A stretch of DNA of 46,915 nt from an uncultured Clostridia bacterium (GTDB taxonomy: Bacteria > Bacillota > Clostridia > Christensenellales > UBA3700). Both the position numbers and the translations under genes were made by a program. Numbering within the stretch: the first letter of the stretch is position 1; every line of letters begins with the position of its first letter. Below are positions 15,465-26,353 of this stretch, piece by piece. The stretch is taken from positions 1 to 46,915 of the forward strand of contig CAMWQA010000004.1 of assembly GCA_947176265.1 (NCBI GenBank), given 5' to 3'. Under the pieces are notes generated by a model, which was not told the origin of the DNA, ran no database searches, and saw only the letters and a program-made list of their open reading frames with translations.

Positions 15465-15776
15465 GTGGATATACAATTGAAAAAAGGAATTTTGGACGTA
15501 TGCGTGCTTGCTGCGCTCAGCAGAGGAGAAAGCTACGGCTATAAAATAATAAGCGACCTTACGGGCATTATCGAGATATCGGAAAGCACGCTGTATCCTA
15601 TTTTGAAAAGATTAGAAGCGGGCGGATTTGTGATAACGCGCACTGCTGAATTCAGCGGACGGCTTAGACGGTATTATAAGATAACGTCGTTGGGACTTAA
15701 AAAACTCAAATCGGGCAGAGATGATTTGCTCGAAATAAACAGTATATATAAAAAGTTGTTTGGTGGACGTATATAG
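15465..15776 (+). CDS. PadR-family transcriptional regulator
   Basis: 103 aa. The PadR winged helix is clear: LKKGILDVCVLAALSRGESYGYKI, then STLYPILKRLEAGGFV and SGRLRRYYKITSLGLKKL. It probably represses its own operon, with loss of binding on a signal. The GTG start is chosen because GGGG lies 8 bases upstream and family similarity begins at once; the ORF-track start is 66 codons upstream inside the MATE gene. It is the first gene of a padR-DUF1700-DUF4097 operon, a standard trio in Bacillota. An inverted repeat on its -10 box is a candidate operator. Confidence 0.9.
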   Translation: MDIQLKKGILDVCVLAALSRGESYGYKIISDLTGIIEISESTLYPILKRLEAGGFVITRTAEFSGRLRRYYKITSLGLKKLKSGRDDLLEINSIYKKLFGGRI

Positions 15777-15794
15777 TCCACAGTGGAGGTAACT

Positions 15795-16496
15795 ATGACC
15801 TATAATGAATGGCGAGACGAGCTCAAAAGTAACCTCTTATGCGTACCTGAAAATGAGATGCTTAGAGTGTTGGATTACTATGCAGAAGCTTACGCCGATA
15901 GACGTGACGCAGGATATTCCGAACGTGAAATAACTGCAGAATTCGGAGCTCCGTACGACGCGGCGCAGCGCATACTTGCAGAGAACGCTGAGTATCCGGC
16001 GGAGGCAATTTGTTTGGGCGAAAAGCGCAAGGCTCAAGCTAAACCGAAATATTATCCGGAACCGCAGAGCCGTCAACCTAAAAATCAAGAATATCAAAAT
16101 GACGAAGTTCAGCCGCAGCCTAATCCTGCGCAGTATGCGTCGCAAAACGCGCAACCAAAGACAAACAATAGAGGTTGGATTTTTGCGTTGCTTTGCGTGA
16201 TATTTGCAATACCGATATTTAGCGTCATTATGACAATGGTCGGCGTGACGATTGGATTTGGCGTAACGCCGTTTGCCTTGCTTATAGCAGGCGTCGGTTC
16301 AATCATAGAAGGCGTGGTAGAGTTGTTTTCCGATATTACTTTAGGCGCTGCCACTATTGGAATAGGACTTATAACATTTGGGTTAGGTCTAATACTTATG
16401 CCGATTATTTTTAAAATCGTAAAACTCATGTGGAAACTTTTTACTAAGTTTTTCTTATGGATTAAATCGCTCTTTAGCGGAAAGGAGAAACAATAA
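15795..16496 (+). CDS. DUF1700-family membrane protein
   Basis: 233 aa. The N-terminal HAAS/DUF1700-type helical region (MTYNEWRDELKSNLLCVPENEMLRVLDYYAEAYADR) is followed by the characteristic GAPYDAAQRILAE. A Pro/Gln/Lys-rich linker around residues 80-125 leads to two or three long membrane helices, and a basic end (FLWIKSLFSGKEKQ). It is probably an envelope-stress or permease-like partner of the PadR regulator. The ATG at 15795 follows GGAGG. Its TAA overlaps the next ATG (TAATG), so the two are coupled. Confidence 0.88.
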   Translation: MTYNEWRDELKSNLLCVPENEMLRVLDYYAEAYADRRDAGYSEREITAEFGAPYDAAQRILAENAEYPAEAICLGEKRKAQAKPKYYPEPQSRQPKNQEYQNDEVQPQPNPAQYASQNAQPKTNNRGWIFALLCVIFAIPIFSVIMTMVGVTIGFGVTPFALLIAGVGSIIEGVVELFSDITLGAATIGIGLITFGLGLILMPIIFKIVKLMWKLFTKFFLWIKSLFSGKEKQ

Positions 16497-17341
16497 TGAA
16501 ATCATTTATAAAGGTAATTATAGCAGGCGCAGTAATTCTTGTCTTGGGCATTGGCGTACTTGCCGTAGCTTTAGGTATAAACGGTTGGCAGATTGACGGC
16601 GATTACGAGATGAAAACCTTTGAATGTCAAGATACGAATACGACTCTTGATATTGACTTTGCGGCAGGTACGCTTGAGATAAACAAATATGACGGACAGT
16701 TTATTAAAATTGAATATCCCGAAAATAGTATTTGGTCGACAGACGTAACAGAGTCCAACGGCACGGTATCAGTTGCTACGACAGGGAAGTTCAGATGGAA
16801 TAATATCCCAAGTTTGTTTATGAAGATACCGACGACGAAAATATGGATACCGCAGGGCGATATATTGAATATTAAACTCGATATGGACGCAGGCACGGTA
16901 AAATTTGCAGAAGGCGAATACGGAGATTTTATTGTCGCAATGAACGCCGGAACGTTTTTAACGCAAGATATCGTATGCAAAAAGTTGTCGGTAGAAATGA
17001 ATGCAGGTACAATCAGCATTAAAGACGTCGTATCAGAGCAGAACGTAAACATTGATTTGAACGCAGGCGCTATAAACGTCCAATCGCTTGTATGTCCGGC
17101 GCTAAAAAGCGAAGTTAGCGCAGGAAGCGTAAATATCAACAAATTGCAAACCTCGTACGTTGACGTTGACGTCAATGCGGGCAGCCTCAAATTGGGAATG
17201 ACGGGTGCTAAGTCGGATTATAACATCGACGTCGATAAGAGCGCAGGATCATGTAATATATCTAATCAAAATGGTTCGACGGATAAGCGCATAAAAGCAG
17301 AAGTTTCTGCAGGCTCGTTGGTAGTCAAGTTTGACGCTTAA
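16496..17341 (+). CDS. DUF4097-family beta-strand repeat protein
   Basis: 281 aa. One N-terminal membrane helix (VIIAGAVILVLGIGVLAVAL) anchors an extracellular right-handed beta-repeat domain. The recurring NAGT / SAGS turns (for example AMNAGTF, EMNAGTI, DLNAGAI, EVSAGSV, DVNAGSL) are the DUF4097 signature. It is the last gene of the padR operon, overlapping the DUF1700 gene by one base. The probable role is cell-envelope sensing or adhesion; the biochemical function of the family is not known. Confidence 0.9.
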   Translation: MKSFIKVIIAGAVILVLGIGVLAVALGINGWQIDGDYEMKTFECQDTNTTLDIDFAAGTLEINKYDGQFIKIEYPENSIWSTDVTESNGTVSVATTGKFRWNNIPSLFMKIPTTKIWIPQGDILNIKLDMDAGTVKFAEGEYGDFIVAMNAGTFLTQDIVCKKLSVEMNAGTISIKDVVSEQNVNIDLNAGAINVQSLVCPALKSEVSAGSVNINKLQTSYVDVDVNAGSLKLGMTGAKSDYNIDVDKSAGSCNISNQNGSTDKRIKAEVSAGSLVVKFDA

Positions 17342-17357
17342 AATTATGATGATATAC

Positions 17358-17387
17358 AAAATGCAAGGCTAACAGCCTTGCATTTTT
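17358..17387 (+). terminator. Terminator of the padR operon
   Basis: AATGCAAGGCT / AGCCTTGCATT with loop AAC and TTTTATT. Confidence 0.9.
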
Positions 17388-17405
17388 ATTGTATAGCATG
17401 TTGAT

Positions 17406-17990
17406 TTACAACAACTCAGATTTTAATTTTAACACCATAGTCATGTATTCTTTAAGCGTTTCTTCATTACTTTCATGAGAGAGTAAGTCAACACACCTTT
17501 CTATGACGGAATATATGTATTCGTAATATGTGTTTTTAAGCTCAGAGTTGTTTATTCTTTCAACGATTTCAGGAGCAATTTTGTAATATTCGTCGATAAG
17601 TTTTTGCCCGTTTTTCACAGACTTCATATAAGTATCTCTAAATAAACGCAATGCAGTAAGTTCTTTACAGTCGTCGGGTTTGCCCTTATATTCAACGCAG
17701 GCAGAAGTTAAAAAGCAACCGGGGCTAAAGTCGCCGCACGCAGGTTTATCCTTAGAATGCTTTCCGCCGCCAACCAACCCGAAAAACGCTGCCTTGTAAG
17801 TGCATCTTCCGCTGTCTCTGAAATGTGAACACTGACCGCAAGTATATTCTGTGCTTGCAAAAGATCCGCAAGGCGAACTACTTCCATAAGCGATCTCATC
17901 GGATACTGAGCATTTACTATATCTCAGGAACAATCCTTTATGTGCGTCTTCTATAAAATGAGCGCAGTCTCTGCATTTAAAATAAGACAT
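17406..17990 (-). CDS. Cysteine-rich protein with a CFI-box-like C-terminal domain (paralogue 1)
   Basis: 194 aa. The first 95 residues carry three small Cys clusters (CRDCAHF, CGQCSHF, CGDFSPGC) that look like zinc ribbons. The second half has CFLTSACVEYKGKPDDCKELTALRLFRDTYM, close to the C-terminal motif found in CFI-box proteins, followed by a helical bundle. No signal peptide, so probably cytoplasmic. It shares the C-terminal domain with 18265-18768. It is the third gene of a three-gene operon. GGAAGGTG precedes the ATG. The function is unknown; metal binding or a scaffold role is inferred from cysteines only. Confidence 0.8.
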   Translation of the reverse strand: MSYFKCRDCAHFIEDAHKGLFLRYSKCSVSDEIAYGSSSPCGSFASTEYTCGQCSHFRDSGRCTYKAAFFGLVGGGKHSKDKPACGDFSPGCFLTSACVEYKGKPDDCKELTALRLFRDTYMKSVKNGQKLIDEYYKIAPEIVERINNSELKNTYYEYIYSVIERCVDLLSHESNEETLKEYMTMVLKLKSELL

Positions 17991-18013
17991 ATTATCACCT
18001 TCCTCTTATATTA

Positions 18014-18253
18014 TTATTGATTAAATTTATTACACGCGCCGTCGTTTTTGTTTACCTTGCCGCCACGTCTTGAACAGTTTCCGCTTTCCGCATTGAAATT
18101 TGAGCATTCTTCACAAGTGTTAACATTGCTTACATAATGATTGCAAGAGTTCATATTACTTAAATAATTAGTATTCTTAAGGTTGCACCAGTAGTTTGTA
18201 AAAAATATTCCCTTTAAAATTTCACCATATTTACAGGTTTTGCATATAGCCAT
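18014..18253 (-). CDS. Small cysteine-rich protein
   Basis: 79 aa, reading MAICKTCKYGEIL and later CEECSNFNAESGNCSRRGG. It is made of the same type of Cys modules as its neighbours (CxxC with aromatic residues) but has no CFI-box domain. The ATG at 18253 is used because GAGAGGTG lies upstream; the ORF-track start is earlier. It lies 11 bases after the previous stop, so it is cotranscribed. No family recognised; a zinc-ribbon fold is likely. Confidence 0.75.
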   Translation of the reverse strand: MAICKTCKYGEILKGIFFTNYWCNLKNTNYLSNMNSCNHYVSNVNTCEECSNFNAESGNCSRRGGKVNKNDGACNKFNQ

Positions 18254-18264
18254 TTTTGCACCTC

Positions 18265-18768
18265 TCAAATATTTAAAAGTTTTGCTTTCAACTTGTGCAC
18301 CATTGATTTATATTCGCTGAGAGCCCCCTCGTTATTTCCATTTTTAATCAAAGTCAAACATATTTGAATTACGCCGTAAATATATGCGTAATGCGCTTCT
18401 TTATTTTGACTTTCATTAATTTTTTTAACTATTTTCGGCGCAATTTCATAATATTCTTTAATGAGTTGTTCAGCATTGGAAATTCCCGACATATAGTTAT
18501 CCCTAAATGAGCGGAGCATAGTCAATTCTTCGCAATCGTCGGGTTTGCCTAAATATTCAACGCATGCGGACGTCAAAAAGCAATCGCTCGTCTTTCCGTT
18601 ATTGGCAAGATCATCGTCATAATCGCTGTTAGGGACAAAATAGTTGCAAGCAAGCCAGTTCTCTGATGCGAGATCGTTTCTTTCGCCCATACGATGTTTG
18701 AAGTCGCAATAACTGCTAAACCAAGGCTTTTTTACAAAGTATCTGCAATTTCCACACTTTAACGCCAT
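18265..18768 (-). CDS. Cysteine-rich protein with a CFI-box-like C-terminal domain (paralogue 2)
   Basis: 167 aa. The N-terminus MALKCGNCRYFVKKPWFSSYC is one Cys module. CFLTSACVEYLGKPDDCEELTMLRSFRDNYM and the following helices match 17406-17990 almost residue for residue, so the two are paralogues. It is the first gene of the operon with AAAGGAG before the ATG. The promoter (18833-18861) carries an operator in its spacer, so the divergent XRE protein probably represses the operon. The function is unknown. Confidence 0.8.
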   Translation of the reverse strand: MALKCGNCRYFVKKPWFSSYCDFKHRMGERNDLASENWLACNYFVPNSDYDDDLANNGKTSDCFLTSACVEYLGKPDDCEELTMLRSFRDNYMSGISNAEQLIKEYYEIAPKIVKKINESQNKEAHYAYIYGVIQICLTLIKNGNNEGALSEYKSMVHKLKAKLLNI

Positions 18769-18781
18769 AATCGCTCCTTTC

Positions 18782-18804
18782 TATCAATAGTTAAAATATT
18801 GATA
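18782..18804. promoter_or_regulatory. Inverted repeat in the leader of the cysteine-rich operon
   Basis: TATCAATA-7-TATTGATA, perfect 8-bp arms, between the promoter and the RBS. It may be an operator or an mRNA hairpin. Confidence 0.5.
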
Positions 18805-18832
18805 GATAATGTTTAAAAATAGATTTTTCTTT

Positions 18833-18882
18833 ATTATATGGCGGATTTTCCGCTATGTCAAGTATTTTGGCGGATTTTCCGC
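18833..18882 (-). promoter_or_regulatory. Consensus promoter with two identical palindromic operators
   Basis: Minus strand TTGACA (18861-18856), 17 bases, TATAAT (18838-18833). GCGGATTTTCCGC occurs at 18841-18853 inside the spacer and again at 18870-18882, centres 29 bp apart. The divergent XRE gene starts at 18896. Steric repression of the cysteine-rich operon and autoregulation are both likely. Confidence 0.8.
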
Positions 18883-18895
18883 TAATATTATTAAT

Positions 18896-19099
18896 ATGAG
18901 CGAATACAATGTGGGAATTACAATTCGTACTTTGCGAAAGAATAAAAAAATGACACAAGCCGAATTAGGGAAGGTGTTAGGGTATTCTGCAAGAACGGTT
19001 TCCGATTGGGAAAATGGTTGTACAGAACCCAACATAGTTGCCATTAAAACGCTAGTAAGATTTTTTGAAATTTCTTATGATGAATTTTTTGAGGGATAA
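18896..19099 (+). CDS. XRE-family regulator divergent from the cysteine-rich operon
   Basis: 67 aa. VGITIRTLRKNKKMTQAELGKVLGYSARTVSDWENG followed by PNIVAIKTLVRFFEISYDEFF is a complete XRE domain with nothing else. The ATG at 18896 is used because the HTH starts right after it; the ORF track adds 29 unlikely residues reading through the operators. No Shine-Dalgarno is seen before this ATG, so the mRNA may be leaderless. The likely operator is the doubled GCGGATTTTCCGC next to it. Confidence 0.88.
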   Translation: MSEYNVGITIRTLRKNKKMTQAELGKVLGYSARTVSDWENGCTEPNIVAIKTLVRFFEISYDEFFEG

Positions 19100-19124
19100 A
19101 AGTAAATAACAATATTAATATAAT

Positions 19125-19160
19125 AAAAGCCCTTGTACGAATTGCACAAGGGCTCTTATT
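19125..19160. terminator. Bidirectional terminator
   Basis: AGCCCTTGT / ACAAGGGCT stem with A and T runs on both sides. It serves the XRE gene and the convergent PII-like operon. Confidence 0.88.
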
Positions 19161-19170
19161 TGATTTAAGA

Positions 19171-19554
19171 TTATTTCTTATCTTCTTTATTGGATTCTTC
19201 TTGTTTAGGCTCTTCGGATTTCGCCGGCTCAGCAGGAGTAGGGGATGGCGCGGATATGCCCACGACGTCGTCGACTGGGAGAGAAAAGGCGATACCTTTA
19301 CCTTCGCTGTTGAGTCCTGCGTTGCGATAGATTGCATGTAACACATTGTCTTTGATATCTGAAGGAACTAGTATCAAGACGATATCTTTATCGGGTTGTA
19401 TTGCGATATGGAAGAATTGTTCAGCGTCTTTATTGGCTGTACCGCGGGCGTGAATAACCGTACCGCCGCGCGCGCCTTCTTCTCTTGCCGCGTCCATGAC
19501 AAGTTCTGAGAAACCTGCATTTACTATACACATAACCATTTCGTAATTATTCAT
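19171..19554 (-). CDS. PII-like protein with acidic C-terminal tail
   Basis: 127 aa. The first 95 residues have the PII ferredoxin-like pattern: MVMCIVNAGFSELVMDAAREEGARGGTVIHARG, the T-loop region, and GKGIAFSLPVDDVVG, which resembles the C-terminal PII strand. The last 27 residues are a Pro/Glu/Lys-rich tail. PII proteins sense nucleotides and bind partner transporters or enzymes. It overlaps the stop of the upstream PII-like gene by one base (TAATG). The DUF1538 membrane protein in the same operon is the probable partner. No Tyr51-type uridylylation site is evident. Confidence 0.82.
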   Translation of the reverse strand: MNNYEMVMCIVNAGFSELVMDAAREEGARGGTVIHARGTANKDAEQFFHIAIQPDKDIVLILVPSDIKDNVLHAIYRNAGLNSEGKGIAFSLPVDDVVGISAPSPTPAEPAKSEEPKQEESNKEDKK

Positions 19555-20039
19555 TATTTACTCTCCTTTACCGTCATCTTGTTGTTGCTCAAAAAGCCGT
19601 AAATCAACGTGCCTATTACGCTTGTCAAAGGCACTGTGAAAGCAATTCCTTTGCCGTCCCTTATCGTTTGAAATTTCGATTCCAACGTGTTCAAAGTGTC
19701 GGGGATTTTGCTCTCCTGAATTACGCTGAGAATTACCGCCTTTTCGTTATCTAAAAAACCGAGAAGACCCAACATTTTTGCGTTTGCAGTACCTTCCGCC
19801 ATCACGACCATTTGCATATTAACGTCAAAAGACTGAATTAGGTCGGTAAAATACTCGGCTTTTTTTCTTGCAACTATAGTTATAAGAAGTTTAAGCTTGT
19901 TGGATTTAACTCTATTTGGCGATGCAGTCTTTGCCTTTTCTTTTGGGGCAGAGTGTTGCTTTTGCTCTTTTTTAGCAGTAGCGGTATGTTCTTTCTTAGC
20001 AGAAGTTGTATGTTCTTTTGCATGATTCTTATCTGACAT
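19554..20039 (-). CDS. PII-like protein with basic N-terminal tail
   Basis: 161 aa. Residues 1-50 are a Lys/His/Thr/Ala-rich low-complexity tail. From KLKLLITIVARKKAEYFTDLIQSF on, a PII-type domain follows, with GKGIAFTVPLTSVIG matching the sister protein. GGAGGT precedes the start. It is the middle gene of the DUF1538 operon. The tail charge is opposite to that of the neighbouring PII-like protein, so pairing of the two is an inference. A ligand-sensing role for the membrane partner is likely. Confidence 0.8.
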   Translation of the reverse strand: MSDKNHAKEHTTSAKKEHTATAKKEQKQHSAPKEKAKTASPNRVKSNKLKLLITIVARKKAEYFTDLIQSFDVNMQMVVMAEGTANAKMLGLLGFLDNEKAVILSVIQESKIPDTLNTLESKFQTIRDGKGIAFTVPLTSVIGTLIYGFLSNNKMTVKESK

Positions 20040-20052
20040 AGCCTACCTCCAA

Positions 20053-21591
20053 TTAAAAGTAAATGATTTGCTCGTCGTCGGCGGACAGTATTCTCTTCAT
20101 AGCTATCTTATCGCGAACCTTTGCCGACATTACGGCTTTGAAGCCGAGAGCTTGAATTGTGATAAGAGGGGTCATTGCAACCATTGCAACTACGCCGAAT
20201 GCGTCGGTTAAAATTGCATTCGAGCCTCCGTTGACGGATACGCACGCGCCTACGACCAAAGGCAAGATAAAACTTGAAGTCAAAGGACCGCTGGCAACGC
20301 CGCCTGAGTCAAACGCGATTGCAGTATATACTTTCGGGACGAAGAATGACAGTCCCAAAGATATGAGATAACCTGGTATCAAATAATACAAAAGCGAGAA
20401 GTGGAATATCATTCTGATTATAGAAAGACAAAGCGATACGCCTACTGCGGCGGATAGCGCAAGCATCATTTCTATCTTTTTGACGCCGCCGCCGGTAACT
20501 TGTTCAACTTGTTTATTCAAGACGTGTACCGCAGGCTCTGCCAATACTACCACAAAACCTAATACTAAACCGAATATAGCAAGACCGGGCTTGGAGAAGT
20601 TTGCGATTTCTTGACCAAGCTTGAAACCTATTGGCATGAAGCCCACTTCAACCGCAACGAGGAATATTACCAATCCTACGAAAGTGTAAGCAATACCTAC
20701 GCCTATTTGCGCCAGCTTTTGGCGGGGCAACTTCAATACTGCAAATTGCAATATAAAGAAGAAGACTACGATAAGCGCCAAAGCGATGGCTACGTTTTTA
20801 ACTGTGTTCAAAATTGCATGTCCGATATGCGCAAGGCTTTCTTGAACGGTAGCGTAAGAAGCAAGCGCGTCCATGGTCTCTTGCGACATCTCGCCCTTTG
20901 AGAAAAGCGCAAGCGCCATAACTGCAATGATAGGACCGATGGAGCACAATGCGATAAGTCCAAAGCTGTTTTCATTTGCGTCTCTACCGCCGACGGTAGT
21001 CGCAATACCAAATCCAAGAGCCATTATGAAAGGCACTGTTATAGGACCTGTGGTTACGCCGCCCGAATCGAAAGAAAGGGCAAGGAAGTTGTTCTTGCTG
21101 CATTCCAAAAGAAGCGCGCATACTGCAAACAACATCATATAGAAGAATAGCAAAAACATTGATAAATCTTTGTGAAATACTATTTTGAGTACGGCAATAA
21201 TCAAGAATATACCTACTCCAACGCCTACCGTGACGATAAGTACCATATTGTTCATTACGTCGCTTACTTGTCCGGCAAGGACGGAAAGGTCAGGCTCTGC
21301 AACCGTAATGAGAAGACCCATTATAAAGCATACGGAAATGAGGACCATTACCTTTTTAGACTTGGTAAGTCCCGTGCCGACGTGTCCGCCCATAGGCGTC
21401 ATTGCAAGGTCTGCGCCCAAATTGAAAAGACCGATACCTATGATAAGCATAACTGCGCATACAGCGAAAGTAATCCTCTCGGCTGCAGTCAAAGGCGCAA
21501 GCGGGGTAAATGAAATTATAAGTACGATTATTGCAATCGGCAAAACCGAAATGAGCGATTCTTTAAGTTTCAATAAAAGCGCTTTTAACAT
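20053..21591 (-). CDS. DUF1538-family integral membrane protein
   Basis: 512 aa with about 12 hydrophobic segments. The protein is an internal duplication: LSFDSGGVTTGPITVPFI in the first half and IAFDSGGVASGPLTSSFI in the second, each preceded by AEPDLSVLAGQV- and AEPAVHVLNKQV-type stretches. Such a repeat with conserved Gly/Asp/Ser motifs suggests a channel or transporter. The substrate is not known. It is the first gene of an operon with two PII-like proteins, which usually bind and gate such membrane proteins. The start follows TTGGAG, and a good promoter lies upstream. Confidence 0.88.
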   Translation of the reverse strand: MLKALLLKLKESLISVLPIAIIVLIISFTPLAPLTAAERITFAVCAVMLIIGIGLFNLGADLAMTPMGGHVGTGLTKSKKVMVLISVCFIMGLLITVAEPDLSVLAGQVSDVMNNMVLIVTVGVGVGIFLIIAVLKIVFHKDLSMFLLFFYMMLFAVCALLLECSKNNFLALSFDSGGVTTGPITVPFIMALGFGIATTVGGRDANENSFGLIALCSIGPIIAVMALALFSKGEMSQETMDALASYATVQESLAHIGHAILNTVKNVAIALALIVVFFFILQFAVLKLPRQKLAQIGVGIAYTFVGLVIFLVAVEVGFMPIGFKLGQEIANFSKPGLAIFGLVLGFVVVLAEPAVHVLNKQVEQVTGGGVKKIEMMLALSAAVGVSLCLSIIRMIFHFSLLYYLIPGYLISLGLSFFVPKVYTAIAFDSGGVASGPLTSSFILPLVVGACVSVNGGSNAILTDAFGVVAMVAMTPLITIQALGFKAVMSAKVRDKIAMKRILSADDEQIIYF

Positions 21592-21653
21592 TTTTACTCC
21601 AATTTTCTCTGTACTGTAAGTTTAAATATACACTATTTAATATATTCTATGAT

Positions 21654-21682
21654 ATTATACCATAAATTTAAGCCTTAGGCAA
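21654..21682 (-). promoter_or_regulatory. Promoter of the DUF1538 operon
   Basis: Minus strand TTGCCT (21682-21677), 17 bases, TATAAT (21659-21654). Confidence 0.65.
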
Positions 21683-21746
21683 TCATATAATTTTGTTTTT
21701 ACATATAAATTTAATTATATTTAATATAAGTTTTGTATGTAATATT

Positions 21747-22163
21747 TCAATCAAACTTGATTTTTTCAACTTTAAAATCGCAGTAATATTCGGCTTGTTC
21801 GCAAGTGAATTTGAGTACGCAATAATCCGGATCTGTCACGCCTTTTTTGTAAAAGAGAGTGTCTCCGAATTTCCATATCATATCTTTAGTGGGTTGGTCT
21901 TGGCATACTTGCATAGTACCCGTTATCGTTGCGCCTTGATATTTGAATCTTCCGCGCTTGTAAAAATAAATGCAAGCCTTTGGATTGTCCAGATACTGTT
22001 TAACTTTATTGGACGACGTATTGGTAGAGAAGTATACGTCTTTGCCGTCGATTTTTCGCGGAGCAAGCATAGCCCTCATTACAGGGTAACCTTCGTCGTT
22101 TACAGACGCTATAATAGCTGTCTTTTGCTCAGATATAAATTCTAATAGTTCTTGCGCTGTCAT
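21747..22163 (-). CDS. Pyridoxamine 5'-phosphate oxidase-like FMN-binding split-barrel protein
   Basis: 138 aa. The family pattern is plain: EQKTAIIASVNDEGYPVMRAMLAPRK, VYFSTNTSSNKVKQYLDNPKACIYFY and YQGATITGTMQV. Such general-stress-26-like flavoproteins bind FMN or F420 and may reduce small molecules. Two Cys residues near the end (YCVLKFTCEQAEYYC) are notable. It is the second gene of a two-gene operon, 12 bases after the previous stop. The reaction cannot be assigned. Confidence 0.88.
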   Translation of the reverse strand: MTAQELLEFISEQKTAIIASVNDEGYPVMRAMLAPRKIDGKDVYFSTNTSSNKVKQYLDNPKACIYFYKRGRFKYQGATITGTMQVCQDQPTKDMIWKFGDTLFYKKGVTDPDYCVLKFTCEQAEYYCDFKVEKIKFD

Positions 22164-22175
22164 TTGCGATTTTCC

Positions 22176-22487
22176 TTATTTGACTTCCTGTATTATGAAT
22201 GGATTGCCTTGCAAAGGAGAGTATTTTGGCGAAGCGATGAGATTTGCGTCGTTTTCTCCTGCCGGTATAGCGTAAGAGACCTCCATGGTGCTTGAGACTA
22301 CCAATACTTTCGTCTCTTCATTCCATATTTCCACTTCTACGCTTTTTCCGTTCTTAAAATCAAAATGTTTGAAATAATCTTCGCCGTGTTTACATACAGC
22401 GTCATCTTTTGAGCATTGCACATACAAATGAATTTTTGATCCGCATTCGATAATGCTCCATTTTCTTTTAATTGTCAATTTTCTCAT
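22176..22487 (-). CDS. Hypothetical protein, 103 aa
   Basis: MRKLTIKRKWSIIECGSKIHLYVQ opens a small beta-rich protein with Cys residues at ECG, QCS and VCKHG. Hydrophobic and charged strands alternate, so a beta-sandwich or carbohydrate-binding-like fold is possible. No family recognised. The ATG at 22487 follows GCGAGGTAG; the ORF-track start is five codons earlier with a poor start codon. It is cotranscribed with the FMN-binding protein behind it. Confidence 0.7.
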   Translation of the reverse strand: MRKLTIKRKWSIIECGSKIHLYVQCSKDDAVCKHGEDYFKHFDFKNGKSVEVEIWNEETKVLVVSSTMEVSYAIPAGENDANLIASPKYSPLQGNPFIIQEVK

Positions 22488-22576
22488 TTTTCTACCTCGC
22501 AAATTTTTGTATTTATATCATATCATAATTTAGCAATTGATTTCAACTTTTTAAAGATTATTAATGGACTTTTGTA

Positions 22577-22605
22577 TTGAAATTATAGATTTTTTATGTT
22601 ATAAT
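22577..22605 (+). promoter_or_regulatory. Promoter of the beta-galactosidase gene
   Basis: TTGAAA, 17 bases, TATAAT, about 35 bases before the RBS. No operator repeat is obvious. Confidence 0.7.
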
Positions 22606-22609
22606 ATAA

Positions 22610-25687
<3,078 letters not shown>

Positions 25688-25702
25688 TAGTAATTGAGTA
25701 AT

Positions 25703-25730
25703 AAAAACGCCGATTAAATCGGCGTTTTTT
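25703..25730 (+). terminator. Terminator of lacZ
   Basis: AAAAACGCCGAT / ATCGGCGTTTTT, loop TAA. It also lies just behind the convergent 170-aa gene. Confidence 0.92.
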
Positions 25731-25738
25731 AATTTGTT

Positions 25739-26251
25739 TTATACCATTTTGGTTAAAATGAAATCCATTACTTTTTGAGATGCATTCTCATAAATGAAAT
25801 TCGAATCGACTGCGTTCTCCGGATATGCGTCAAGGTTAAAAGTTGAGTCGGGTTCGTTGACTTCGCCTATCCATACGTCGACCCAATCGACGACATTTGT
25901 TTCGCCGTCTACGACAAGATTAACCATTACCGGATCTTCCAAGCAATCAAATATCTTTAAGCTTATGCTTACGCATTTTAGCGCGTCGTTCCAATCTTTG
26001 CAAATCGCGTTGGCGCAGGGCTCGACTTTTTCGCACCCAAGAGTCTTTTTCAAAGCGTCTCGCAACTTGTCGACGGCAATGCCGTCAAGCGCGTCTTGCG
26101 CAAAATAATCTTTTGCGTTGAATCTTTCGCCGTTTGATTGTTTGTTTTGCAAATACTCTGCAATAAAATCATCGGCAGTTTTTATTGGTTCTTCTTTTTC
26201 TTGTTTTTTAAATAGATTGGGAAATAATTGCATAATCCACTTGTTTTTCAT
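25739..26251 (-). CDS. Hypothetical protein, 170 aa
   Basis: It opens MKNKWIMQLFPNLFKKQEKEEP, an amphipathic start followed by charged residues. Helical and strand segments follow with three Cys residues near position 75-85 (GCEKVEPCANAICKDW). The rest is acidic with hydrophobic strands and no known motif. The style is similar to the 159-aa protein at 128-607 (short basic head, then a compact acidic body) but the sequences do not align visibly. Convergent with lacZ and divergent from the methyltransferase gene. Confidence 0.72.
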   Translation of the reverse strand: MKNKWIMQLFPNLFKKQEKEEPIKTADDFIAEYLQNKQSNGERFNAKDYFAQDALDGIAVDKLRDALKKTLGCEKVEPCANAICKDWNDALKCVSISLKIFDCLEDPVMVNLVVDGETNVVDWVDVWIGEVNEPDSTFNLDAYPENAVDSNFIYENASQKVMDFILTKMV

Positions 26252-26282
26252 ATTGCGCCTCTTAATATATGTTATTATGCGA

Positions 26283-26347
26283 TATGACGGATTATGTCAT
26301 AATTTGCAAATTCTTTTGTTTTCTTTTGGGGATTGGCGTGATATAAT
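26283..26347 (+). promoter_or_regulatory. Promoter region of the methyltransferase gene, leaderless start
   Basis: TATAAT at 26342-26347 ends only 6 bases before the ATG, and no Shine-Dalgarno is present. The mRNA would start at or next to the ATG. A TATGAC-7-GTCATA inverted repeat (26283-26301) lies upstream. The -35 box is weak. Confidence 0.5.
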
Positions 26348-26353
26348 ATATCT

